DNA of 59,917 nt from Zetaproteobacteria bacterium CG1_02_55_237 (GCA_001871195.1 MNXA01000013.1:1-59917); one strand, 5' to 3'; shown: positions 44,020 to 52,978, numbered from the stretch's first letter. The notes: generated by a model from the sequence alone, not told the origin. Made by a program: numbers and translations.

Positions 44020-45243
44020 TCAGGTGCGATATTCCGCATTGATGGTGATGTAATCGTGGGTCAGATCGCCCGTCCACACGGTGGATGAGGCGGAGCCCAT
44101 GCCGAGATCAAGCGTGATGGTGAATTCAGGCTTGCGGAAAACTTCCATGCCGTCTGCATCGCGATAATCCGGGTGCAGGTTCCCTTTTTCGAACATCAGC
44201 ACATCGTCGGCACTGAGGGTTATTTTATTGGTGTCGATGGCGATGCCTGAATTGCCGACGGCCGACAGGATGCGACCCCAGTTGGCATCGCTTCCGGCAA
44301 ATGCAGTTTTGACCAGCGGTGAAATGGCAACGGCCCGGCCTACGGTGCGCGCGTCGGCTTCGCTGGCGGCCCCGTTCACCTCGATGGTGACAAACTTCGA
44401 AACGCCCTCGCCATCGCGCACGATGAGCTGGGCAAGCTCGATGCACAGTTCGGTCAGTGCCTGTTCAAACAGGGAGGTATCGGCCAGCGGTGTATGCCCG
44501 AGCCCGATGCCGGAGGAGAGCAGGTAAAGCGTATCGTTGGTCGAAGTGTCGCCGTCCACGCTGATACAGTTGAATGAGCGGTTGGCCACTCGCTTGAGCA
44601 TGGGGGCCAGATCGCTGGCGGCAATCGGCGCATCGGTGGCGACAAAGCCAAGCATGGTCGCCATATTCGGATGTATCATGCCGCTACCCTTGCAGATGCC
44701 GGTCAGCGTATAGGTGTTTCCATCGATGTCGATCTGTGCCGATGACCATTTGGCAAAGGTATCGGTGGTGCGGATGGCATGGGCGGAAGCTTCCCAATTG
44801 TCGGCAGTCAGGCTTGTGGCAGCCTCATGCATACCTTCGCGGACACGATCGATGGGAAATGGTGTGCCGATTACGCCAGTGGAGGAGGAGAGAACGCAAT
44901 CGGCATCCACGCCCGCTGCGGAAGCACCCGATTCAATCAACTGCCTGGCCCACACGTTTTCCATTTCACCCAGCCCTGCATTGGCATTGCCTGCATTGGC
45001 AACGATGGCGCGAATCTTTTCGGCATGGGTAGTCAGGGTCTTCTCACCCCAGCGCACACAGGCGGCACGGAAACGGTTGCTGGTGAATACGCCTGCTGCA
45101 TGGCAATCGACATCGCCGACGATCAGCGTCACATCCTGACGCTTGCCCTTCAGGGCTGGCGATTTAACGCCGCAGGAAGCGGTGCCGACCTTAAAGCCGG
45201 GAACGGGCAGGGGAGGATTCAGAACAGGTGGATTCACAGCCAT
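44020..45243 (-). CDS. argJ: Bifunctional glutamate N-acetyltransferase/N-acetylornithine acetyltransferase
   Basis: This 407-residue ArgJ recycles the acetyl group between N-acetylornithine and glutamate in arginine biosynthesis and can also acetylate glutamate with acetyl-CoA. The self-cleavage site lies in GMIHPNMATMLGF, where the bond before Thr is cut to give alpha and beta chains. CKGSGMI just upstream and SSSTGVIGTPFPID (oxyanion region) are also conserved. The C-terminus EYRT is unusual for the family only in lacking the common final SYRT. It is transcribed away from ggt, with 119 bases between their starts and AAAGGAAA before its ATG. Confidence 0.95.
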   Translation of the reverse strand: MAVNPPVLNPPLPVPGFKVGTASCGVKSPALKGKRQDVTLIVGDVDCHAAGVFTSNRFRAACVRWGEKTLTTHAEKIRAIVANAGNANAGLGEMENVWARQLIESGASAAGVDADCVLSSSTGVIGTPFPIDRVREGMHEAATSLTADNWEASAHAIRTTDTFAKWSSAQIDIDGNTYTLTGICKGSGMIHPNMATMLGFVATDAPIAASDLAPMLKRVANRSFNCISVDGDTSTNDTLYLLSSGIGLGHTPLADTSLFEQALTELCIELAQLIVRDGEGVSKFVTIEVNGAASEADARTVGRAVAISPLVKTAFAGSDANWGRILSAVGNSGIAIDTNKITLSADDVLMFEKGNLHPDYRDADGMEVFRKPEFTITLDLGMGSASSTVWTGDLTHDYITINAEYRT

Positions 45244-45362
45244 GACGATGTTTCCTTTCGATGCAGTTTGGCAAAGAGGCTAAGACTGAAGCCGTGACTT
45301 CCCCCCTGCAAGCCACTTGCATGCGAATTGGTGGGAAAATTGCCGTTTTCCGGGAAGCGGCT

Positions 45363-47033
45363 ATGCTCATCTCTATGAATCGAGCCATCAAAGCCCTGTC
45401 GTTCGCCTTTGTCATCCTGTTGTCGTCGGCAGCACATGCAGCCAATCCGGAGTTGTTCTCACCTAAAACCGGTATGGTGGTTGCGGCCCAGCCGCTGGCA
45501 GCCGAGGCGGGGGTGATGATGCTGAACAAGGGCGGTAATGCCTTCGATGCGGCTGCAGCCACCGCGCTGGCCTTGGGCGTGGTTGAGCCAAGTTCTTCAG
45601 GGATTGGCGGCGGTGGTTTTTTCCTACTCTATATCGCCAAAGACAAGCGCTATGTGATGATCGATGCGCGGGAGACTTCGCCGGCAGCTGCGGAGCACGG
45701 CGAGATATACGACACGCAGTCGAGCATCGATGGCCCGCAGGCGGCAGGGGTGCCGGGTCTGCTCGCCGGAGTGGGGAGGTTGGTTGGAAAATACGGCGTG
45801 CTCAAGCGCAGTGAGGTGAGCGAGCCGGCCATCCGTTTGGCGAGGGATGGTTTTCGCGTCGGGCCGCGACTGGCCAGGATGATCAAGTGGCGCAGCAAGG
45901 CATTCAATGCTGCCGCGCGCGACACCTTCCTGAAAAAAGAGGGCGAAAGTATTCGTCAGCCGCAACTGGCCGACACCCTGAGCGGCTTTTCCGAGCACGG
46001 TGCTGAGGATTTCTATCACGGCGAAACGGCTCTGCATCTGGTACGCGATGTCAAAAATGACGGCGGTCTAATCAGCCTGAACGATCTGGCCGCATACCGT
46101 GCCATTGAGCGTAAGCCGGTCATCTTCGACTACCACGGTTTCCATATTGTTAGCGCAGCCCTGCCATCCTCCGGCGGCATGACGCTGGCCCATGTTTTCG
46201 GCCAGATGAAAGACGATGATTTGAAGCAGCTGAGTACTGCTGACCGTACACATCTGCTGATTGAGGCCATGACGCGCGCCTATCGTGATCGCAACCGTTA
46301 TCTTGGCGATGCCGACTTTGTAAGCATTCCTCACGACTATCTGGATGCAGCGAGGCTGGCTGAATTGCGCCAGAGCATCGACATGCAGCACGCCACCCCA
46401 TCGCTGGATATTCAGGGAACAGGTGAAATGCTGAGCGAAGGGCAAGACACGACGCATTTTTCGATCATCGATCGTGAGGGCAATATGGTTGCCGCCACAC
46501 TGTCCACCAACTACCCCTTCGGCTCGGGTTATCTCTCGCCATCCACCGGGATTCTGCTCAACGACGAGATGGACGATTTCGCCACCCGTCCCGGCGAGCC
46601 CAATGCCTTCGGGTTGGTGCAGGGTCAGGCCAATGGCGTGGAGCCGGGCAAGCGCATGCTTTCCTCGATGAGCCCGACCTTCGTAGTTGGCCCTGATCGT
46701 ACCTTCATCCTCGGCACACCCGGTGGTTCGCGCATTATCTCCATGGTCTTGTTGTCCTCCGTCGGTTTCATGCTCGATCAGGCTCCGCCGCAGGACTGGG
46801 TGAATGCTCCTCGCTTTCACCACCAGTTCCTGCCCGATGTGGTGCAGCATGAGCCCCATGCCTTCAGCCCGAAGCTGGCCGCCGAACTTGAAAAGCGCGG
46901 CCATGATTTGCAGCCGCTGGAGCGGCCTTACGGCAATATGCAGGCGATTTTGTGGAACAGGAAAACGGGGAAGATCATGGGGCTGGTAGATTCCAGAGGT
47001 GAAGGCGTGGCAAGCGAAAGCAAGCCTCGATAG
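45363..47033 (+). CDS. ggt: Gamma-glutamyltranspeptidase, periplasmic
   Basis: This 556-residue Ntn hydrolase cleaves the gamma-glutamyl bond of glutathione. From ATG 45363 there is a signal peptide ending SSAAHAAN. GIGGGGFFLLY (about 82-92) and DARETSP follow. The autoprocessing nucleophile is the Thr in GQDTTHFSII (about 360-369). The small subunit contains GSGYLSPSTGILLNDEMDDF and RMLSSMSPTFV. GGGAAG at 45352-45357 supports the ATG at 45363. The ATG at 45375 is a possible later start. Open sequence upstream to 45261 has no support. Confidence 0.92.
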   Translation: MLISMNRAIKALSFAFVILLSSAAHAANPELFSPKTGMVVAAQPLAAEAGVMMLNKGGNAFDAAAATALALGVVEPSSSGIGGGGFFLLYIAKDKRYVMIDARETSPAAAEHGEIYDTQSSIDGPQAAGVPGLLAGVGRLVGKYGVLKRSEVSEPAIRLARDGFRVGPRLARMIKWRSKAFNAAARDTFLKKEGESIRQPQLADTLSGFSEHGAEDFYHGETALHLVRDVKNDGGLISLNDLAAYRAIERKPVIFDYHGFHIVSAALPSSGGMTLAHVFGQMKDDDLKQLSTADRTHLLIEAMTRAYRDRNRYLGDADFVSIPHDYLDAARLAELRQSIDMQHATPSLDIQGTGEMLSEGQDTTHFSIIDREGNMVAATLSTNYPFGSGYLSPSTGILLNDEMDDFATRPGEPNAFGLVQGQANGVEPGKRMLSSMSPTFVVGPDRTFILGTPGGSRIISMVLLSSVGFMLDQAPPQDWVNAPRFHHQFLPDVVQHEPHAFSPKLAAELEKRGHDLQPLERPYGNMQAILWNRKTGKIMGLVDSRGEGVASESKPR

Positions 47034-47119
47034 CCCCTGTTATCAGGAGCTCGCTTGGGCCAGATGCAAAAGCATTCTGACCAGTTGAGTCGGCAAAAAA
47101 ATATGGCAGCATCGTTGGC

Positions 47120-48322
47120 ATGATAAAACTATCCGATCGCGTCAACCTGGTTAAACCCTCCGCCACCCTCACCATCACAGCCAAGGCCGCTGAATTGCGT
47201 GCCGCAGGCAAAAACATCATCTCGCTGTCTGTCGGCGAGCCTGATTTCGATACCCCGAAAGCTGCCTGCGACGCAGCCAAGGCCGCCATCGATGCCGGCT
47301 TCACGCGCTACACCGCCGTGCCCGGCATTCCCGAGTTGCGTAAGGCCATCGCTGCGAAGTTCAAGAAGGACAACGATCTGGATTACGAGGCGGACGACAT
47401 TCTGGTGTCCACCGGCGGCAAGCAGTGCATTTACAATATGCTGCAGGCCATGATCAATCCGGGCGACGAGGTGATTATCCCGGCCCCGTTCTGGGTTTCC
47501 TATCCAGATATGGTGCTGCTCGCCGGTGGTGTGCCGGTGATTGTGGATACCACGGCTGAGAACGGCTTCAAGCTCTCCGGCCCGCAGCTGGAAGCAGCCA
47601 TTACCCCGAAGACCAAACTGCTGTTCCTCAATTCCCCGTCCAATCCGACCGGTATGGCCTATTCGCATGACGATCTGGCTGCGCTCGGTGCGGTGCTGAA
47701 AAAGCATGAGAACGTAGCTGTCGCCACCGACGATATGTACGAAAAGATTCTGTTCGACGGCAAAACCTTTGCCACCATCGCGCAGGTATGCCCCGATGTG
47801 AAGGATCGCACGATTACCCTGAACGGTGTTTCCAAGGCTTATTGCATGACCGGCTGGCGCATCGGCTTCTGCGCAGGCCCGCGTCATCTGATCAAGGCCA
47901 TGGCCAAGATTCAGGGGCAGAGCACATCCAATCCTTCATCCATCGCCCAGAAGGCGGCTCTCGCCGCTCTCACCGGTCCTACCGATGCACTGGAAGAAAT
48001 GGTGCGCGTCTACGAAGGTCGCCGCACATGGCTGGTGGCTGCGCTGAATAAAATCCCCGGCGTGACCTGCATCATGCCGGACGGCGCGTTCTACGTGTTC
48101 CCGTCCGTGCAGGCATGGCTCGGCAAAAAGACCCCGGCAGGTGTGGTGCTGAAGGACGACCTCGATGTCTGCGCATGGCTGCTTGAGGATGCCGGCGTTG
48201 CGCTGGTGCCCGGCACCGAGTTCGGTGCCCCAGGCTTCATGCGCATCTCCTATGCCGTGGCCCAGGCCACGCTGGAAGATGCAGTAGGCCGCATTGCCAA
48301 GGCAGCCGAAAGCCTCAGCTGA
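47120..48322 (+). CDS. aspC: Aspartate aminotransferase-type PLP enzyme (class I, subgroup Ib)
   Basis: This 400-residue fold-type I aminotransferase opens with LSDRVNLVKPSATLTITAKA and has SVGEPDFDTP (about 38-47), FLNSPSNPTGMAYS (about 174-187) and YDM-type region DDMYEKILFDG. The PLP-binding Lys lies in NGVSKAYCMTGWRIGF (about 235-250). This is typical of the AspC/AatA group found outside enterobacteria. It transfers amino groups between aspartate, or related acids, and 2-oxoglutarate. Some members also use prephenate. It starts 86 bases after ggt, with no ribosome site stronger than GG before ATG 47120. Confidence 0.92.
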   Translation: MIKLSDRVNLVKPSATLTITAKAAELRAAGKNIISLSVGEPDFDTPKAACDAAKAAIDAGFTRYTAVPGIPELRKAIAAKFKKDNDLDYEADDILVSTGGKQCIYNMLQAMINPGDEVIIPAPFWVSYPDMVLLAGGVPVIVDTTAENGFKLSGPQLEAAITPKTKLLFLNSPSNPTGMAYSHDDLAALGAVLKKHENVAVATDDMYEKILFDGKTFATIAQVCPDVKDRTITLNGVSKAYCMTGWRIGFCAGPRHLIKAMAKIQGQSTSNPSSIAQKAALAALTGPTDALEEMVRVYEGRRTWLVAALNKIPGVTCIMPDGAFYVFPSVQAWLGKKTPAGVVLKDDLDVCAWLLEDAGVALVPGTEFGAPGFMRISYAVAQATLEDAVGRIAKAAESLS

Positions 48323-48330
48323 AAACATGA

Positions 48331-48361
48331 TGCCACGGCTGTCGGTTCGATAGCCGTGGCA
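48331..48361 (+). promoter_or_regulatory. Perfect hairpin covering the start codon of the DCC-family gene
   Basis: TGCCACGGCT (48331-48340) and AGCCGTGGCA (48352-48361) form a ten-base-pair perfect stem with an 11-base loop. The GTG start at 48356-48358 lies inside the 3' arm. There is no T run after it, so it is a poor terminator for aspC. In the transcript it would hide the start codon. Confidence 0.6.
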
Positions 48362-48715
48362 ATCACTGTCTACTACGACGGCGCGTGCGAGAAATGCGTG
48401 CGCGACCGTGAAAAATACGAAGCCATGGCCGGAGCATCCGGCCGCGATGTCGAGTGGTTCGACATCACCGGGCAAGACAAGGAACTCAAACGCCTCGGCA
48501 TCGATCCAAAGTTAGCCCTCACCGAACTGCACATTCGCGATGCGGACGGCCGCATCCTCTCCGAACTTGATGCCTACATCGTGTTGATGTCCCGAGTCCC
48601 GCGCCTGAAGCCCATTGCATGGCTGATCAGCCGTCCCCTGATCCGCCCGCTATGCGCATCTCTGTACCACTCAATGGTAATCCGCCGACTGAAACGTGAG
48701 GGTCGCCTACCATGA
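48356..48715 (+). CDS. DCC-family (DUF393) thiol-disulfide oxidoreductase-like protein
   Basis: This 119-residue protein of the DCC family has TVYYDGACEKCVRDREKY at the N-terminus, matching the D-G-x-C-x-x-C signature. FDITGQDKELKRLGI and a downstream LTELHIRDADGRIL match the family spacing, and the C-terminal part is hydrophobic and basic. A thioredoxin-like role is assumed for the family, but substrates are not known. The only workable start is GTG 48356, since the signature begins only seven residues later. The start lies in the hairpin at 48331-48361. Confidence 0.82.
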   Translation: MAITVYYDGACEKCVRDREKYEAMAGASGRDVEWFDITGQDKELKRLGIDPKLALTELHIRDADGRILSELDAYIVLMSRVPRLKPIAWLISRPLIRPLCASLYHSMVIRRLKREGRLP

Positions 48716-48832
48716 GCCACACTATCGGGATTTGACTCGGCCTGTGCCGCAAAGCCCAGATGGCCGATGGGGTAAGAGTCCATTGATTCAAGTTTGGTTT
48801 GCACAATGAATGGCTCGGTCTAAACTTACACT

Positions 48833-49072
48833 ATGAGTGACAAGGATCAGAAACCACCGGAAGGGAATACCCCTGAGCAGGGGCAGGAGGACCGGCCGGA
48901 ATCATCTCCTCCGCCGTCTGGGAAAACCTTCCAAATTATACTGGTGCAAACAGCCGTCTTTGCCGCTGTGTTCTTTACCATCATCTGGTTGGTCGAGGAT
49001 CAGCCCCTCATCGCCGCAGCCCTCGGGCTTGCCGCTATCGTTTACCTTATTGTAAAAAAGAAAGCCGGCTGA
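48833..49072 (+). CDS. Small two-helix inner-membrane protein, unknown function
   Basis: This 79-residue protein has a hydrophilic, Glu/Pro/Gln-rich N-terminus (about 1-30), two hydrophobic helices (about 34-53 and 58-74) and a basic end, KKKAG. By the positive-inside rule both termini should face the cytoplasm. I recognise no family. It ends 16 bases before the convergent cyclic-nucleotide-binding gene. It starts at ATG 48833, with no good ribosome site, so confidence in its expression is moderate. Codon use matches its surroundings. Confidence 0.6.
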   Translation: MSDKDQKPPEGNTPEQGQEDRPESSPPPSGKTFQIILVQTAVFAAVFFTIIWLVEDQPLIAAALGLAAIVYLIVKKKAG

Positions 49073-49088
49073 GCAGCGCCCTTCCGGA

Positions 49089-49952
49089 TTAAGAAGAGAA
49101 TTGTTTGATTCGAGCGAATGTTTTCGCCGCCCGTTCGGTGATGAGCTGTTCCAGATGATCTGCCACCGGGGCCGAATGCGAACGGAGCAAAGACATGGCT
49201 GCATCATCGAGAATAAGCAAATCGGTATCACTGGAGGCAATGGCCGAATAGACAGCCAGTCCTGCCTCGTCGATTGCTGCCCCAAGAACATCGTTGTCAC
49301 GGAGCATCTCAAGCAATACCTGAACATCACTGTCCATGCGGACCGTCGCTTCGCCGGAGACGATCATGCACGGTGCATCAAGTTTTTCCCCCTGCATAAA
49401 GATCGGGTCATCCTGCGCAGCAAAGCGGAGATGCAATGCGTCGGCCAGATCAATAACAGCATCGTCGCTCAGCCCCTGAAAGACAGGGTGGCTGGCTATA
49501 AAGCTTAAAAGGATGCGCCTGTTCATCAGTTGCGTCAGGCGATCGCGAAAAGCCGGTTCAACTTCCAGAATCTGCAGCACTGCAGCCATTTTGACGCGGA
49601 TAATATGGCTCATTTCAAGGGTGTGTACCGAGGCAAAACGAACCTTGCCGCGCAAGGTGCCGAATTCGCCGAACACATCACCGCTGCCGAGCTTGCGCAG
49701 CATCTTTTCGCCATTTCCCACATGCTTGGTAATGGACACAGTGCCACTGGCGATAAAATAAAGGTCATGGGTGGTGTCGCCTTCGTGCAGCAGCTCCACG
49801 CCTTCAGAAACATGCATCAGATTGCTGGCATTGTTCAGGACACCAATGATCACCGCGGGCATACCCTGAAGAATCGGAAAGTGTTTACTATCCAGAAGCC
49901 GGCCGTGGCTTGATAGCCTTTCCTTGGTATCAGGAGATGAATCACTGCTCAT
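49089..49952 (-). CDS. Protein with two cyclic-nucleotide-binding-like domains and no output domain
   Basis: This 287-residue protein has two successive cNMP-binding folds. The first (about 30-140) has ELLHEGDTTHDLYFIASGTV and the phosphate cassette FGEFGTLRGKVRFASV, including the key Glu and Arg. The second (about 160-265) has PIFMQGEKLDAPCMIVSGEA, but its cassette region (NDVLGAAIDEAGLAVYSAI) lacks the Arg, so it may not bind a nucleotide. No helix-turn-helix, kinase or channel part is seen, so it may act through partner binding. It has a strong GAGGAGG ribosome site eight bases before its ATG and is divergent from the HAD gene. Confidence 0.82.
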   Translation of the reverse strand: MSSDSSPDTKERLSSHGRLLDSKHFPILQGMPAVIIGVLNNASNLMHVSEGVELLHEGDTTHDLYFIASGTVSITKHVGNGEKMLRKLGSGDVFGEFGTLRGKVRFASVHTLEMSHIIRVKMAAVLQILEVEPAFRDRLTQLMNRRILLSFIASHPVFQGLSDDAVIDLADALHLRFAAQDDPIFMQGEKLDAPCMIVSGEATVRMDSDVQVLLEMLRDNDVLGAAIDEAGLAVYSAIASSDTDLLILDDAAMSLLRSHSAPVADHLEQLITERAAKTFARIKQFSS

Positions 49953-50179
49953 GGCATATGCCTCCTCAGATCAGGCCCAACTATCCTTACGAGCATAACA
50001 ATATTCCACGGCTGCCCGCCCTTGGCAACAAATATGGCGTCGCGTGGGCAGATAGTCAAAATTCTATACAGACAGAAATCAGCATCGCTGGCATCCTGCT
50101 GAATAGCTATTGAGACATGTATGGCGGGAGTTCAGCGCATGAGAGCAAGGTTGAATCATTGGTAAATACGGAGGTTCTG

Positions 50180-50806
50180 ATGCCAAGGAGAGGCAATAAG
50201 ATTGAGGTGCTGCTCTTCGATATCGGCGGCGTTCTTATCGATTTTGACTTCAATCGGGCATTTGCCATCTGGGAGCCGATATCCCGTCTATCCTGCACAG
50301 AGATGGAACACGTCTTTAAGTATGATCTTGCCTACGAGCAGCACGAACGTGGTGAGATCACGGCCGCACAGTATTTTGCCCACTTAAGTACGATCCTTGA
50401 GTTGCAGGACGACCACGCCCGAATTGCCGAGGGCTGGAACGCCATCTTTCTTGGTGAGATTTCCGAGACGAGAGCGATGCTTCAGTCGGCCAGGGTTCAA
50501 TTTCCCTGCTTCGCCTTCACCAATACGAATGCCACCCATCATGCAACCTGGTCGGCCATGTTCCCCGATGTTGTAGCATCGTTTGAGCATGTTTTTGCAT
50601 CGAATGAAATCGGTATCCGCAAGCCTGAGGCGCAGGTGTTCGAGCATGTTGCCCATACGCTGGGCATTCCACTTGATGCGATCATGTTCTTCGATGATAT
50701 GCCTGAAAACGTTGAAGCCGCCATCAAGGCAGGCATTCGCGCCGTGCATGTCCGGTCGCCTGCAGATGTTCGCAACGCATTGCTCTCCATCGGCTGTGCG
50801 CTCTAG
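50180..50806 (+). CDS. HAD-family phosphatase/hydrolase
   Basis: This 208-residue HAD hydrolase of the IA group has LLFDIGGVLIDFDFNRAF as motif I (nucleophile Asp near residue 12; the usual second Asp is Gly, as in YihX-like proteins). FAFTNTNATHH is motif II, IRKPEAQVFEHV carries the motif III Lys, and IMFFDDMPENVEAAIKAG is motif IV. Small phosphorylated metabolites are the likely substrates. ATG 50180 is chosen for GGAGG at 50170-50174 and because the core begins soon after. The start at 50117 has no such site. The 227 bases back to the divergent neighbour hold no gene that I can see. Confidence 0.87.
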   Translation: MPRRGNKIEVLLFDIGGVLIDFDFNRAFAIWEPISRLSCTEMEHVFKYDLAYEQHERGEITAAQYFAHLSTILELQDDHARIAEGWNAIFLGEISETRAMLQSARVQFPCFAFTNTNATHHATWSAMFPDVVASFEHVFASNEIGIRKPEAQVFEHVAHTLGIPLDAIMFFDDMPENVEAAIKAGIRAVHVRSPADVRNALLSIGCAL

Positions 50807-50860
50807 GTTTTCAGGCAGAGTGGTGATGCACTGCAGCTATGGGGAGGCTATGCTCAGTCT

Positions 50861-51688
50861 ATGACGGTATTACGACTCTACCCTGCGCCACAGCAGAAAA
50901 TTCCCTTGAAGGGATTGTATCTTTCCCTGTCTTTGCACCGGCAGGCTGAGTCTGGCGAGGTGTTCATCTATGCCAACTTCATTGCCAGTCTCGATGGGCG
51001 TATCTCCCTGCTTGATGCGCATGGTGAGCAGGGCGTTCCTGCCTCTCTGGCCAATAAGCGCGACTGGCGTTTGTATCAGGAGTTGGCAGCACAGTCCGAC
51101 ATCATGCTGACCAGTGCGCGCTATTTCCGACAACTGGCTAGGGGGAATGCTCAGGATCTGCTGCCGGTGGGTCGCGAGGCCGACTATGCCGATCTGGCCG
51201 CATGGCGGCTGAATGAGGGGTTAACAGTGCAGCCGGATGTGGCCATTCTTTCGCGCAGCCTCGATATTCCGCAGGCAGCGCTGGAAAAGGTGCAGGATCG
51301 ACGCGTGCTGGTGCTTACGGGAGCAGATGCCCCGCAGAGTCAGGTGGACAGGCTGACGCAGCAGGGCCTGGCAGTCCTCAGGAGTGAGGCACAGGAACTG
51401 GACGGGCCGGCGATTCGCAGGCTGCTTGCGGGTGAAGGTTACCGTTCAGCTTATATGATTGCCGGACCGGAGGTGCATCGCACCCTGCTTGATGGCGGAC
51501 TGGACATGCTGTTTCTCACGCAGCGCCATCGCCTGCTCGGTGGCGATGATTTTCGCAGCATCATGCAGGGTAATCTGGCCAGGCCTGTGGATATGCAGCT
51601 GCGCTCTTTGTATCTCGATGAGCAGGCCTGTCTCGACGAACGGGGCGGGCAGAGCTTTGCCTCTTATGCGGTCCTGCCGCAAGGCTGA
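50861..51688 (+). CDS. RibD C-terminal/dihydrofolate-reductase-like protein
   Basis: This 275-residue protein has the fold of the RibD reductase domain: NFIASLDGRISLLD (about 38-51) is its signature, followed by SDIMLTSARYFRQLARG, VLVLTGADAP and MIAGPEVHRTLLDGGLDML (about 197-215). The N-terminal deaminase domain of RibD is absent. The family reduces a pyrimidinone ribose or similar pteridine-like substrate with NADPH. It may be a side reductase and need not be part of riboflavin synthesis. It starts 54 bases after the HAD gene and converges with the parvulin gene. Confidence 0.8.
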   Translation: MTVLRLYPAPQQKIPLKGLYLSLSLHRQAESGEVFIYANFIASLDGRISLLDAHGEQGVPASLANKRDWRLYQELAAQSDIMLTSARYFRQLARGNAQDLLPVGREADYADLAAWRLNEGLTVQPDVAILSRSLDIPQAALEKVQDRRVLVLTGADAPQSQVDRLTQQGLAVLRSEAQELDGPAIRRLLAGEGYRSAYMIAGPEVHRTLLDGGLDMLFLTQRHRLLGGDDFRSIMQGNLARPVDMQLRSLYLDEQACLDERGGQSFASYAVLPQG

Positions 51689-51760
51689 AACGCTGAAAAT
51701 AGAGGCTGGCACTGATTTATTGTTTTGCCTGTCTGATACCGTTCCCGATAAATAAATTAA

Positions 51761-52666
51761 TCAGGGGGCCTGTTCACCCGGCATCCGGCTGTACTGCAGG
51801 TTCAGTATTTGTGCTCCGGCGGTTTCTGTCAGGCCGTCGACCCATGCGCTCATGGCCTGTTGTTTGAGTATGGCGGCAATATCGCCTTTTGCTTCGGGCA
51901 GTGACTGGCGGCTGGTCGGCCGTTTGCCGATCAGCTCGATGATATGCCAGCCGAAGGGAGTTTTGACCGGTGCGGAAATATCACCGGGGTTCTTCATCGC
52001 GAACACCGCGTCCTCGAACTCATTGACCATCACACCGCGCGGAAACCAGTTAAGGTCGCCGCCGAGAGATTTCGTTCCGTCATCGCGCGAGAATTCGGCA
52101 GCCAGGGTTGCAAAATCTTTACCCTTGCGCAGGGCTTTCAGTACGTCATCGGCCTGTTTTTCGCTGCCCAGCAGGATATGGCGCGCATGCACCTGCTCGG
52201 GGATGGTGAATTCAGGCAGATGCGTCTGATAATAGGCGGAGATGGCGGCCTCATCCGGCTCGGGGATGCGGTGCATTTTCCACTGTTGCAGGCTTTCGAT
52301 GAGGATGTCATCGCGCGCCTTGCTTATGCGGTGATGGATAAGCGGATCCTCATCCAGATGCAGGTCGATGGCCTGCTGGCTGAGCGCCTGACGGCGCAGC
52401 AGGACATGCAGTACGCGGGCGCGCAACTGGGGTTCGTTGCGTTGTACCTGCAGGCTTTCAGGCAGGGCCTGAATGGCCGAATCGATATCGGCCTCATAGA
52501 TCGTTGTTCCACCGATTATTGCTGCGGCCGGGGATGCGGGCATAGTGGCCGGCTTGGGGGCTGCCGGCTGCTGCTGGCATGCGGCTGTTGATATAAGCAG
52601 AATGGCGCTTATCAGCAGGCAGGGAAGAGATGTTGTGCGCCGGGAACGGCGGAATGGGATTTGCAT
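51761..52666 (-). CDS. Parvulin-type peptidyl-prolyl isomerase lipoprotein
   Basis: From ATG at 52666 (minus strand) this gives 301 residues. A basic N-terminus and a hydrophobic stretch end in the lipobox ISTAAC (Cys about residue 29), so it is an outer- or inner-membrane lipoprotein. A SurA-N-like helical segment follows, then a PpiC domain (about 155-250) with VHARHILLGSEKQADDV and LGGDLNWFPRGVMVNEFEDA. PFGWHIIELIGKRP completes the domain. It should assist folding of periplasmic or outer-membrane proteins. The open frame continues 62 codons upstream, but that part lies in a fold-back repeat and is not counted. Confidence 0.87.
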   Translation of the reverse strand: MQIPFRRSRRTTSLPCLLISAILLISTAACQQQPAAPKPATMPASPAAAIIGGTTIYEADIDSAIQALPESLQVQRNEPQLRARVLHVLLRRQALSQQAIDLHLDEDPLIHHRISKARDDILIESLQQWKMHRIPEPDEAAISAYYQTHLPEFTIPEQVHARHILLGSEKQADDVLKALRKGKDFATLAAEFSRDDGTKSLGGDLNWFPRGVMVNEFEDAVFAMKNPGDISAPVKTPFGWHIIELIGKRPTSRQSLPEAKGDIAAILKQQAMSAWVDGLTETAGAQILNLQYSRMPGEQAP

Positions 52667-52672
52667 AGGGTC

Positions 52673-52940
52673 AGGGCCTGTAAACATAAAATTCGGGTGC
52701 AGCGACGAGATCATTTTTTTGTCCCTGCAAGGCATTGCGAGCGACATGTCCTTGTTGCACATAAGTGAGTAATAACGCAGCAGGGAGGAAAAATGGTCCG
52801 TCCCGCAGGGCTGCGCCCGGCATGGCGCCATGCTGTGTTGCTTGGTGTTCATTTGGATTCACCAAACTTCACTCCTCGCGCCTTGCCTGGCCCCATTCCG
52901 GGCGGCAGCGCTTCACTCGCATTTTGTGCTTGCAGGCCCT
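52673..52940. repeat. 268-bp fold-back (MITE-like) repeat upstream of cstA
   Basis: The ends are a long imperfect inverted repeat: 52673-52704 and the reverse of 52909-52940 agree at 26 of 32 positions, beginning with a shared AGGGCCTG. Inside, CATTTTTTTGTCCCTG (about 52712-52727) and CAGCAGGGAGGAAAAATG (about 52778-52795) make a second, nested hairpin. The whole unit could fold into one branched structure. It fills most of the 312 bases between the parvulin and cstA genes and encodes nothing recognisable. No clear target duplication is visible. It has the form of a non-autonomous mobile or dispersed regulatory repeat. Confidence 0.7.
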
Positions 52941-52978
52941 AGCGTAACGCGCAAGTCCGAGGGATGCACGGAGGAATT

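Noticed and set aside
46068-46904. A 278-codon minus-strand frame opposite ggt
   Set aside because: It is antisense to conserved transpeptidase motifs and has no recognisable content.
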